Of a stretch of 30,802 nt of DNA, positions 1 through 5,456 are shown in pieces. The translations under genes were made by a program, and so were the position numbers. The stretch comes from a virus, in IMG/VR virus record IMGVR_UViG_3300021964_000311, positions 1 to 30,802 of that record; one strand, 5' to 3'. The notes under the pieces were generated by a model, which did not search any database, was not told the origin of the DNA, and worked only from the letters and a program-made list of their open reading frames with translations. Within the stretch, counting starts at the first letter, position 1, and each line of letters begins with the position of its first letter.

Positions 1-378
1 CAAGACTGTGAATGTCGATCGGGGCATCCAGCCTCGAATCTGACGGAACGAGAAGCACGCCGAAAGGTACAGCCGTTCCCGATCTCAAGTAAAAGCGTGT
101 TTTGGCACCAATGCTTGAGGCGACCTAGATGATAGCGAAGGCTTAAGAATAGCGCAGTTGCTCCAGTGATGGAGGGAACGTAGCGGCCTGAGGTGGACTA
201 GGGATGATCTCACGGAATCAGCCGAGTGATGTGTCAATAATCACCAGAGAGCATCCGACCGAGTGTTTAGGCTTAGAAAGGTGGGCGATAATGCCTATGT
301 TTCGGCCACCTTGATTGGGGAGGGTAAGGTTTGACGGCCTCACGAAACTGTGGACGTGGGATTTATGGGTAAGGTTTA
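1..378 (+). ncRNA. Gene-free structured leader, possible 3' part of a large RNA
   Basis: No ORF with a convincing start lies here. Complementary segments suggest folding: 17-23 (GATCGGG) pairs with 78-84 (CCCGATC); 85-89 pairs with 114-118; 161-165 and 170-174 form CTCCA/TGGAG closed by a GTGA tetraloop of the GNRA class; 278-284 (AAGGTGG) pairs with 306-312 (CCACCTT). An 11-base direct repeat, GGGTAAGGTTT, occurs at 322-332 and 368-378, the second copy abutting the first tRNA-like element. Large phage RNAs of the GOLLD and ROOL type often lie near tRNA genes, so such an RNA is possible, but I cannot match a consensus and the 5' part would lie outside the window. It could instead be a long early-operon leader. 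Confidence 0.35.
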
Positions 379-422
379 GCGTCGCTGGAGCGATAACCGA
401 GGTTCGATTCCTCGGTGACGCA
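379..422 (+). ncRNA. tRNA-like minihelix 1 (acceptor stem plus T-arm)
   Basis: Bases 379-385 (GCGTCGC) pair with 415-421 (GTGACGC) to give a 7-bp acceptor-like stem with one G-U. Bases 398-402 (CGAGG) pair with 410-414 (CCTCG) around the T-loop TTCGATT (403-409). A422 sits where the tRNA discriminator base would be; CCA is not encoded. Only 12 bases (386-397, including TGG) separate acceptor and T-arm, so D and anticodon arms are missing and this cannot decode. Acceptor plus T-arm is the known minimal substrate of RNase P and CCA-adding enzyme. The structure is clear; function is inference. Confidence 0.6.
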
Positions 423-423
423 C

Positions 424-443
424 TGCCGCCACCAAGGGCGGCA
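424..443 (+). promoter_or_regulatory. 5' leader hairpin 1
   Basis: TGCCGCC (424-430) pairs with GGCGGCA (437-443) around a six-base loop. It starts two bases after the discriminator-like A of minihelix 1 and is followed by ACATACAAAGGAG and the start codon at 463. It is nearly identical to the hairpin at 829-846. If the minihelix were removed, this stem would form the 5' end of the mRNA, a known way to protect transcripts. There is no T-tract, so it is not a terminator. Confidence 0.55.
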
Positions 444-462
444 CATACAAAGGAGCAAACAC

Positions 463-774
463 ATGAGCGCCATGCCTAATTTCGATTGGTTTTGGGCTGA
501 CCCTTGGGGTCACATGACGGACGATGCCAAAGAATTGGCTACGTTTATGCAAAACGACTACGATCTTTGGATGCGTCGTCGTCTAGACTTCTGGAAGAAT
601 CTAGACAGACACGAGGCACGTGGTGTCTTTGACACCAAGAAAGCCGTGAAGGGCTTAGGTCATTTTGTCTCCGAAGGAGCCAAAAAGTATGGACATCGTT
701 TCGATCCTTCGGATCGTGAACAGGTTGCCAAGTTTTTCGTATGCTTATGGAGTGAAGATCACTCCATGAAGTGA
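463..774 (+). CDS. Hypothetical early protein, 103 aa
   Basis: I do not recognise the family. The ATG at 463 is chosen over an in-frame upstream start at 415, which would lie inside the tRNA-like element; AAAGGAG at 449-455 is well placed for 463. The product is rich in aromatic and charged residues, with an N-terminal FDWFWADPWGH segment, a basic centre (MRRR) and many Asp, Lys and His. It has no signal peptide, membrane segment or cysteine motif. It is the first gene of the visible array and stands between minihelices 1 and 2; its last codons and stop form alternative hairpins (749-765 or 757-776). A small early host-takeover protein is plausible from position only. Confidence 0.7.
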   Translation: MSAMPNFDWFWADPWGHMTDDAKELATFMQNDYDLWMRRRLDFWKNLDRHEARGVFDTKKAVKGLGHFVSEGAKKYGHRFDPSDREQVAKFFVCLWSEDHSMK

Positions 775-776
775 TC
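749..776 (+). other. Mutually exclusive hairpins over the stop codon
   Basis: GGAGTG (749-754) can pair with CACTCC (760-765), or GATCACT (757-763) can pair with AGTGATC (770-776) around CCATGA. The second form contains the TGA stop (772-774) and ends five bases before minihelix 2. No T-run follows, so this is not a normal intrinsic terminator. It could protect a 3' end produced by cleavage at the minihelix. Confidence 0.5.
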
Positions 777-781
777 CGATA

Positions 782-827
782 GGCTAGGGCTGGTGCCTTC
801 GGCAAGATTCGATTTCTTGCCTAGCCA
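782..827 (+). ncRNA. tRNA-like minihelix 2 (acceptor stem plus T-arm)
   Basis: GGCTAGG (782-788) pairs perfectly with CCTAGCC (820-826). CAAGA (803-807) pairs with TCTTG (815-819) around the T-loop TTCGATT (808-814). A827 is discriminator-like and is followed by CT, as in the other two copies. The 14-base connector (789-802) again has a TGG that could act like the D-loop GG in tRNA elbow contacts. The T-stem sequence differs from copies 1 and 3 yet still pairs, which is compensatory support for the fold. No anticodon arm exists. Confidence 0.6.
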
Positions 828-828
828 C

Positions 829-846
829 TGCCGCATCTAGGCGGCA
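829..846 (+). promoter_or_regulatory. 5' leader hairpin 2
   Basis: TGCCGC (829-834) pairs with GCGGCA (841-846) around ATCTAG. It begins two bases after the discriminator-like A of minihelix 2 and precedes ACCTACAAAAGGAG and the next start. Stem sequence, loop size and spacing match leader hairpin 1, so the unit is duplicated. Confidence 0.55.
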
Positions 847-866
847 CCTACAAAAGGAGAAACAAC

Positions 867-1058
867 ATGAGCACAGACACACGGATCAAGGGTGCCGCTT
901 TAGCGGCTTTTGCTGTCGGCAAGACGGTGGAAATTTGGTATGCGGCACCGAATGGTGATTCTAGCGATTCGGTGATCCACCATCTTGTCTGTCATTCTGA
1001 CAGTCAAGCCGAGGCAGTTGCCGAGATGCATCGTAGCGTCTGGAATTTGACAGTCTGA
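867..1058 (+). CDS. Hypothetical early protein, 63 aa
   Basis: No family is recognised. The start is set by AAAAGGAG at 852-859 ahead of the ATG. The N-terminal half is alanine-rich (GAALAAFAVGKTVEIWYAA) and the C-terminal half has His and Asp residues (HHLVCHSDSQAEAVAEMH); one cysteine is present. It could be a compact single-domain fold; there is no clear transmembrane helix. It is flanked by minihelices 2 and 3, and its TGA stop lies in the loop of a perfect 7-bp hairpin. A further perfect hairpin (CTGTCA, loop TTC, TGACAG) lies inside the gene at 989-1003. Confidence 0.65.
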   Translation: MSTDTRIKGAALAAFAVGKTVEIWYAAPNGDSSDSVIHHLVCHSDSQAEAVAEMHRSVWNLTV

Positions 1059-1065
1059 GACTGTC
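1049..1065 (+). other. Stop codon in the loop of a perfect hairpin
   Basis: GACAGTC (1049-1055) pairs with GACTGTC (1059-1065); the three-base loop TGA (1056-1058) is the stop codon of the upstream gene. Minihelix 3 begins one base later. The lack of a T-tract argues against an intrinsic terminator. Confidence 0.6.
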
Positions 1066-1066
1066 G

Positions 1067-1109
1067 GGCTAGGGTGGTCGTCACCGAGGTTCGATTCCTC
1101 GGCTAGCCA
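1067..1109 (+). ncRNA. tRNA-like minihelix 3 (acceptor stem plus T-arm)
   Basis: GGCTAG (1067-1072) pairs with CTAGCC (1103-1108), six base pairs with a mismatch at the seventh position. CGAGG (1085-1089) pairs with CCTCG (1097-1101) around TTCGATT (1090-1096). A1109 is discriminator-like, followed by CT. The T-arm and flanks are identical over 20 bases to minihelix 1, while the acceptor matches minihelix 2, as if copies had recombined or been duplicated with domain exchange. Confidence 0.6.
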
Positions 1110-1111
1110 CT

Positions 1112-1129
1112 CCCTACCGAATGGTAGGG
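1112..1129 (+). promoter_or_regulatory. 5' leader hairpin 3
   Basis: CCCTACC (1112-1118) pairs with GGTAGGG (1123-1129) around GAAT. It has the same position after a minihelix as hairpins 1 and 2 but a different stem sequence, so the structure rather than the sequence is kept. An ATG at 1121 falls inside it and is not the gene start. Confidence 0.5.
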
Positions 1130-1165
1130 TACACCTACAACACCACAAACCTAGGAGGTTTGGAA

Positions 1166-2422
1166 ATGAGATATGTCCACCAAGTTGCCATCGTAGATGA
1201 CAACATTCAATGTTTCGTTAGCGATTCGCCAATAACTGATAGTTATTGGGTCGATTTCGATGGTCTGCCGATGGCAGAGTGTCGTAGGGCTAGTCGTAAT
1301 CTAGAGATTGCGACAACTGCCACAACGACAAGAGATCAGATCAGCGATCTGATTCATCGTCACTTTGCTGGAGAGTTGACGACCGACGATTACATTAAGC
1401 CGAAGGCTTCGCAACGTCGTCGGATTTCGACTTCGACAACACCAGCACCGACACCTTCGGTGTCGTCGTCACCGATGGATCTTGGTGTCATCTCCGATGT
1501 CATCAAATCAACAGTGGCCGATGCCATGTCGTCGTTCCAACATCCTTTAGATGTTGACGCTGTGAACGCTCTGATCCAATCTGCCATCGAAGATGCCAGA
1601 TTGCCAGTGTCGTACCAGTTCAACGTCGGCTCTAAGCCGACAGTGACAGTCAATGGAGCGCACCAAATGGTGCCATCCATCGTTCGATGGATGACTGCTG
1701 GATTGAACGTCTGGCTTCATGGCGAGGCTGGCAATGGTAAATCTACCATTGCAGGACATGTGGCCGAGGCTCTAGGTGCTGAACTCTTCGAGATCAGCCT
1801 TTCTCCAGAGACTAGCGAAGTGAAACTTCGAGGCTACAACGATGCTCAAGGTCGTGAGGTTCTATCGGCCATAGGCCGAGCAGTCAAGGCCATGCTGGAA
1901 GGCAAGACTGTCGTCTTGTTTTTGGATGAGATAAGCAACGCTAGGCCAGACCTAGCGACATGGCTCAACATGATGTTGGCCAACCGAAAGGTGGAACTGC
2001 CTAGTGGAACATATGAACTCACTGATGAGTTCTATGTTTTGGCAGCGGCCAACGACATTGGTCTTGGTGCTTCGGTCAAGTACCCGAAGGGTAAGTTGCA
2101 GGATGCTTCGTTCCGTGACCGTTTCAACTTTGTTGAGATTGGCATTGACATGAACATCGTCAACTCTGTTGTCGCCACCAAGTGCCAAGACGATGCACTG
2201 CTTCAGCAGTGGATGGGTGTCTGGCACACGGCACGACTGAACGTCAAGACCTACGGTCTCAACTTCGAGATCACTCCTAGGTCGGCGATTCAAGGTGCAA
2301 CCTTGCTTGGTCTTGGTGAGAGCATCGAGGTGGCTACGATGGCGGCACTCCTTCGAGGAGTGCACGACCAACACCAGATCGACAAAGTGCTGGAAGGCAC
2401 CAACGTGAAAGTGAGCGTATGA
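1166..2422 (+). CDS. AAA+ ATPase, CobS/MoxR-like
   Basis: The 418-residue product has a variable N-terminal ~120 residues with a Ser/Thr/Pro-rich linker, then an AAA+ module. Walker A is GEAGNGKST from about residue 186, Walker B is VVLFLDEIS with D254-E255, sensor 1 is AAAND near residue 296, and FRDRF near 317 could hold the arginine finger. This resembles CobS/MoxR-type ATPases that remodel other proteins. The ATG at 1166 is chosen because AGGAGG (1153-1158) precedes it; an upstream in-frame ATG lies in a hairpin. The stop overlaps the start of the next gene (ATGA), as for a co-produced partner. Several perfect hairpins lie inside the gene (1335-1353, 1449-1465, 1625-1641, 1674-1693, 2345-2363). 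Confidence 0.88.
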   Translation: MRYVHQVAIVDDNIQCFVSDSPITDSYWVDFDGLPMAECRRASRNLEIATTATTTRDQISDLIHRHFAGELTTDDYIKPKASQRRRISTSTTPAPTPSVSSSPMDLGVISDVIKSTVADAMSSFQHPLDVDAVNALIQSAIEDARLPVSYQFNVGSKPTVTVNGAHQMVPSIVRWMTAGLNVWLHGEAGNGKSTIAGHVAEALGAELFEISLSPETSEVKLRGYNDAQGREVLSAIGRAVKAMLEGKTVVLFLDEISNARPDLATWLNMMLANRKVELPSGTYELTDEFYVLAAANDIGLGASVKYPKGKLQDASFRDRFNFVEIGIDMNIVNSVVATKCQDDALLQQWMGVWHTARLNVKTYGLNFEITPRSAIQGATLLGLGESIEVATMAALLRGVHDQHQIDKVLEGTNVKVSV

Positions 2423-3216
2423 TGGAATGGGTGACCGAGTATCACAACTCTCTTCGAGAGTTCATGTCCACTGTGTCAGATCGTACTAGGAAGTACGATG
2501 CTGGCAGTGGCGACTGGTATGGCTACACCAACGATGTTGGTGAGGCTCTAGCGATTGCTGAGCGTGGCTGGCAGGAAGTTCGACCGAAGGTCGATCAGGC
2601 TAGGTCAGAGATCATGGGTGCCGTTAGGCAGTTCGTGAACGTTGACGTTGTTCCAACGTGGCAGGTTGCTGGTGGGGAAGTTGACATTGCCGAGTTCCTC
2701 ACTGGCAATCCCGAGTGCATGGTGACATTTCCTGTCACTGAGCAGTCCACAATGAAGCGTTCGCTTCGCCTAGTCCTAGACCCTGGTGGTTGTGCCGATG
2801 TGGATGGTGAGCAACTTGCCACCAGAGGTGCCGCTGTAGCGACACTGTTGGAAGTGTTGCAACTGTTAGGTTTCTCACTGGAAGTGATGCTTGCTAGTCC
2901 TGTCAAGGGCACGATCCGAGGCAAGGTTTACACTCCAGTGATAAAGGCTAACGAGGCTGGCACCTTGGTGGACATTGACAATCTGATGTTCGCTTGTGGT
3001 CATCCTGCAATGCTTCGGCGGATGATCTTCACCGAGCGGCTTCAGCACTCTGGCGCTATGGGTTCTAGTGTTCGGCTGGATGTTGATGCTCTGGGTTTGC
3101 ATGACATTGACCTTGTGATGCAACGTGCAGAGCATCGCTCTGCTTCGGAGCCTGATGCTGGCTTCCAGCCTGTCGAGTGGGTTCGGTGGGCGTTGGTGAA
3201 CCTAGAGATCCTCTAG
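2419..3216 (+). CDS. Partner of the AAA+ ATPase, possible degenerate vWA-like protein
   Basis: The start overlaps the ATPase stop, so the two are translationally coupled. The 265-residue product has a helical N-terminal half, then alternating beta and helical segments (RSLRLVLDPGG, ATLLEVLQLLGFSLEVML) whose order recalls von Willebrand A-like folds. No DxSxS metal site is seen, so any vWA resemblance is degenerate. MoxR/CobS-type ATPases are usually encoded beside a vWA or CobT-like partner, which supports a two-gene machine. The substrate is unknown. A second ATG directly follows the first. The stop codon sits in the 3' arm of a perfect hairpin at 3201-3217. Confidence 0.75.
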   Translation: MMEWVTEYHNSLREFMSTVSDRTRKYDAGSGDWYGYTNDVGEALAIAERGWQEVRPKVDQARSEIMGAVRQFVNVDVVPTWQVAGGEVDIAEFLTGNPECMVTFPVTEQSTMKRSLRLVLDPGGCADVDGEQLATRGAAVATLLEVLQLLGFSLEVMLASPVKGTIRGKVYTPVIKANEAGTLVDIDNLMFACGHPAMLRRMIFTERLQHSGAMGSSVRLDVDALGLHDIDLVMQRAEHRSASEPDAGFQPVEWVRWALVNLEIL

Positions 3217-3217
3217 G
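3201..3217 (+). other. Stop-codon hairpin ending the ATPase operon
   Basis: CCTAGAG (3201-3207) pairs with CTCTAGG (3211-3217) around ATC. The TAG stop (3214-3216) lies in the 3' arm. This is the third gene end in the first 3.2 kb that carries such a hairpin. Confidence 0.55.
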
Positions 3218-3377
3218 CTAGATGTTGGGTGGTGGTGGGGCTTCGGCTCCGCCACCATCACGCTGGATGTAGCGTGCTGTGCACCACCCGAACTACTGTT
3301 GTAGGTGGTTGTCTCCCCTGATGGGGTGGTGCATGGCACGGTGCATCCCGCACCGTGCAAACTAAAAGGAGAAACTA
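3218..3377 (+). promoter_or_regulatory. Highly structured intergenic leader
   Basis: 3228-3241 pairs with 3246-3259 (14 bp including G-U pairs) capped by a C(TTCG)G tetraloop. 3274-3289 can pair with 3324-3339 (16 bp, two G-U). 3336-3344 (GCACGGTGC) pairs perfectly with 3350-3358. The last two helices share 3336-3339 and so compete; a small stem 3259-3263/3272-3276 competes with both neighbours. AAAAGGAG follows at 3364-3371. This looks like a regulatory leader or an mRNA-protecting element. I recognise no riboswitch class and there is no T-tract terminator. Confidence 0.5.
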
Positions 3378-3614
3378 ATGTCTGCACAAATGACTATTGA
3401 CAAACGCATCCATGACTTCGGTGATGGAGTTGTAGCATCTTGCTACAAGGTGGAGTGCCCTAGCCTAGAGCACGCCATCCAGATTCAGCAGGTTATTCCA
3501 CGATCAAAGATCGTCCAGTCTGGCGACAAGGTTCTTGTCGTTCGGGTTGTGTCCACTGATCGTGATTCCCGTAAGGTTGCGACGGCTATCGCTAAGTTGG
3601 CTGGAGTGAACTGA
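3378..3614 (+). CDS. Hypothetical protein, 78 aa
   Basis: AAAAGGAGAAACTA directly precedes the ATG. The product has a predicted beta-rich N-terminus (IHDFGDGVVASCYKVECP), a central SLEHAIQIQQVI helix and a second strand (KVLVVRVVSTD) followed by a helix, a compact alpha/beta fold. No family is recognised. It begins a new translational unit after the structured leader. Its stop TGA overlaps the ATG of the next small gene (TGATG). Perfect hairpins lie at 3430-3448 and 3524-3540. Confidence 0.7.
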   Translation: MSAQMTIDKRIHDFGDGVVASCYKVECPSLEHAIQIQQVIPRSKIVQSGDKVLVVRVVSTDRDSRKVATAIAKLAGVN

Positions 3615-3715
3615 TGTTCATGGCCGATTGGACAAACCTGATTGACACTGCTATTGTTGTTGTGGCTGGCATCGCTTTGGCGGTGCTGGTCACACGACCA
3701 ACTGAGGAGGATTGA
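3614..3715 (+). CDS. Small membrane protein, 33 aa
   Basis: This short frame starts inside the previous stop codon (TGATG) and ends one base before the next start. The product reads MFMADWTNLIDTAIVVVAG at its N-terminus and forms one hydrophobic helix from about residue 9 to 27, with a short polar tail ending TEED. One transmembrane segment and tight coupling on both sides support a real gene. The function is unknown; small early membrane proteins often act on the host envelope or in superinfection exclusion, but nothing here shows that. Confidence 0.55.
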   Translation: MFMADWTNLIDTAIVVVAGIALAVLVTRPTEED

Positions 3716-3716
3716 C

Positions 3717-3932
3717 ATGGAATGGTTGCCGATAAGCACCCGATGCCCACATGAGGACTGCGGTTCACATCACATCTCTAGGATGGAGGATGAGTTCATG
3801 GATGACATGATCCGTGAACTGTGGCAGTGCGACGAATGTTCAGGGTACTGGTCTGAGGTGCACCGTTTAGAATCTGTCCGACTGTTACACTCTGATGATG
3901 ATGTGTCCGACTGGTGGGCACACGCTAACTAA
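3717..3932 (+). CDS. Small zinc-ribbon protein, 71 aa
   Basis: The start at 3717 is set by the GAGGAGG-like site inside the end of the previous gene (3704-3710). Two cysteine pairs, CPHEDC near residues 10-15 and CDEC near 39-42, suggest a zinc ribbon, with additional histidines (HHIS) between them. The C-terminus is acidic (SDDDVSDWW). Such small ribbons usually bind nucleic acid or polymerase subunits; the partner is unknown. It belongs to a run of small Cys-containing genes in this region. Confidence 0.7.
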   Translation: MEWLPISTRCPHEDCGSHHISRMEDEFMDDMIRELWQCDECSGYWSEVHRLESVRLLHSDDDVSDWWAHAN

Positions 3933-3963
3933 ATAACAACAACACCTAGTAAAGGAGAATGAA

Positions 3964-4578
3964 ATGAAATACAATAACGGATGGTTGCTACCTAAGGGTA
4001 TCAACGTGGAGCCGACACCTGTGTTGGTTCCTGACAACGCCGAAGGCATTGTTCAACTGTTGGGCTGTGACCTGTTCGATGTCATCAGTAATGACATCGG
4101 TGACAGTGACGGCAAACTCACTACCATCATCGGCTATGTCGATGACGAAGGACTGTTGAAGAACCCTCAGATGGGTGACCTGAATCATCTAGCGATGTAC
4201 CTGTTCGATAGGGAACACCCTATCGTTGGTGATGTGCTGGTGGTTGGTGCCCTTAGCCCTAGCGGTGAGTACGACGGCAACAACTATGACCTGCCAGAAT
4301 GGGTGACCACTCTAGGTGACGAGGTTACTGAGGGTGCCGCCGACCGTTACAACAGTGCGTTGACTGGAATGATAGCAATAGTGACTGCCCTAAACGACAA
4401 TGCGATTGACGAGGATACGTTCATGGAATCGTTGTTCGATGATTCCGATGAGGGTAACGCTAACTTTATTACGATCGCTAAGCAGGCTATGCAATATGCC
4501 GAGATGCTAGCGGAAGTAGAAACATCCACCCCGATTATCGAGGGGTTCGAGCAACTGTTAGGAGAAACAGATGACTGA
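3964..4578 (+). CDS. DUF3846-like protein, 204 aa
   Basis: AAAGGAG at 3951-3957 precedes the ATG. The central stretch (residues ~40-95), with GDLNHLAMYLF followed by PIVGDVLVVGA, resembles DUF3846 proteins of actinophages and plasmids, which share a pattern of N-rich segment then I-x-G-x-hydrophobic-V-x-G. The rest is acidic and helical. The biochemical role of the family is not known to me. The 3' end overlaps the next gene by eight bases, so the two are coupled. Perfect hairpins occur at 4077-4099 and 4206-4225. Confidence 0.65.
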   Translation: MKYNNGWLLPKGINVEPTPVLVPDNAEGIVQLLGCDLFDVISNDIGDSDGKLTTIIGYVDDEGLLKNPQMGDLNHLAMYLFDREHPIVGDVLVVGALSPSGEYDGNNYDLPEWVTTLGDEVTEGAADRYNSALTGMIAIVTALNDNAIDEDTFMESLFDDSDEGNANFITIAKQAMQYAEMLAEVETSTPIIEGFEQLLGETDD

Positions 4579-4699
4579 GTACAAGTGTCCTGTGTGTGGC
4601 AACACGATCAAGGTGGGGGTGAACCTTCGGGTTCCCCCCATCTGCGCCAACCCTAAGCACCGCAAGGTGGAAGTGATGATTGTGAAGGAGAAGAAATGA
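4571..4699 (+). CDS. Mini zinc-ribbon protein, 42 aa
   Basis: The short frame starts within the end of the DUF3846-like gene after GGAGAAACAG. The product begins MTEYKCPVCGN and has a second Cys/His cluster (CANPKH), giving a CPVC...C...H zinc-binding pattern, then a basic tail. Its stop overlaps the next ATG (ATGA). Bases 4614-4638 encode a strong hairpin with TTCG loop (GGGGG, bulged T, GAACC). The family is common among actinophage early genes; a nucleic-acid or protein-binding role is inferred only from the ribbon. Confidence 0.65.
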   Translation: MTEYKCPVCGNTIKVGVNLRVPPICANPKHRKVEVMIVKEKK

Positions 4700-4860
4700 T
4701 TGAGGGCTACGAAGATGAGATTTGTTACAGATGTAAGGAGTCTTTCACTGGAGAGGAGTGGCTTGACAGACATGAGGTGGACTTGTTTAGGGAAAAATAT
4801 TATCCCGACATTCAGGTTTGCCACGCTGACTGTTGCCCTAGATGTCTGGTGGTGTCGTGA
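4696..4860 (+). CDS. Small cysteine-cluster protein, 54 aa
   Basis: Start and stop both overlap neighbouring genes (ATGA at 4696-4699, TGATG at 4858-4862), which strongly supports this frame. CYRC near residue 10 and CHADCCPRC near residue 42 give a likely zinc-binding fold with an intervening acidic helix (EEWLDRHEVDLFREKYY). No family name can be given. It is the third small metal-binding-type protein in about 1.2 kb. Confidence 0.7.
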   Translation: MIEGYEDEICYRCKESFTGEEWLDRHEVDLFREKYYPDIQVCHADCCPRCLVVS

Positions 4861-5456
4861 TGGGTTGCGGAGTTCTAGAACATGACGAGTATTGTTTGTG
4901 TGATGTGATTATCACTGAACCTACTCCCGTCAATTATGGCACTGATAATCATTGGCTTTTATCTATGGTTGCTAAACATTTTGAGTTGGATTTGTGTAAT
5001 TCACCAGAAAATTTTGAGTTCCTTTTAGATAAATGTCTAGAGTTTTTAGTAGCATATCAGGTAAATAAAGGCGTATTTGACACACATCTTTACAAGAAAA
5101 GAGGTGGGCATCCGTGGTACGCTAAGGATCACGGTGAGGCACCTGCCATGCTGTACCAGCGTGTCAGACAGGAAGCAGAGTCTGTAATATTATCTAGGCA
5201 AGGCAGTCTGTCAGTGTGCGACCTGCGTGACATCCTAGGATTAGAGACAGACAAATTTTTAGAGTATGTTTCCTACGGGAAACAGGAAGGGTTGACTATG
5301 GAACGGATGCAATCGTATCTAGATTTACGTAGGACTGGTTTGAATCACAGGGCTTCGTCTGTTGCTACTGGTTTCACAAATTTCAACAGAAAAACAGGGG
5401 TGAATGGGTGGTTGTGTCGCACTTTCATCGACCCTTATGATAGGATAGAAGCATGA
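4860..5456 (+). CDS. Hypothetical protein, 198 aa
   Basis: The ATG at 4860 shares its A with the preceding stop and is preferred to an in-frame ATG at 4842, although either is possible. The product has a short Cys-rich N-terminus (MGCGVLEHDEYCLC), then a mostly helical body with a basic patch (LYKKRGGHPWYAKDHGEAP), a segment resembling a helix-turn-helix (SLSVCDLRDILGLETDKFLEYVS) and a basic C-terminus. DNA binding is possible but not shown. Codon use is visibly more AT-rich from about 4910 to 5090 than in neighbours, a possible sign of separate origin. Its stop overlaps the nuclease start. Confidence 0.65.
   Translation: MGCGVLEHDEYCLCDVIITEPTPVNYGTDNHWLLSMVAKHFELDLCNSPENFEFLLDKCLEFLVAYQVNKGVFDTHLYKKRGGHPWYAKDHGEAPAMLYQRVRQEAESVILSRQGSLSVCDLRDILGLETDKFLEYVSYGKQEGLTMERMQSYLDLRRTGLNHRASSVATGFTNFNRKTGVNGWLCRTFIDPYDRIEA

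Noticed and set aside
41-62. Rightward copy of the TAGAACGRGA promoter motif (GGAACGAGAAGCACG)
   Set aside because: The first bases differ and no AT-rich block lies at the required distance.
322-350. tmRNA 5' end, suggested by GGGGAGGGTAAGGTTTGACGG
   Set aside because: No matching 3' acceptor strand, resume ORF or pseudoknot series was found downstream.
415-462. Extended N-terminus of the 103-aa protein starting at 415
   Set aside because: The extension lies in the tRNA-like element and leader hairpin; the Shine-Dalgarno site fits the ATG at 463.
379-1109. Ordinary tRNA genes, suggested by the TTCGATT T-arms
   Set aside because: Only 11-14 bases separate the acceptor 5' strand from the T-arm, so there are no D or anticodon arms. 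They cannot decode.
1121-1165. ATPase start at 1121
   Set aside because: This ATG is inside leader hairpin 3, and AGGAGG is placed for the ATG at 1166.
3228-3259. Intrinsic terminator after the ATPase operon
   Set aside because: The stem is strong but no T-tract follows on the + strand.
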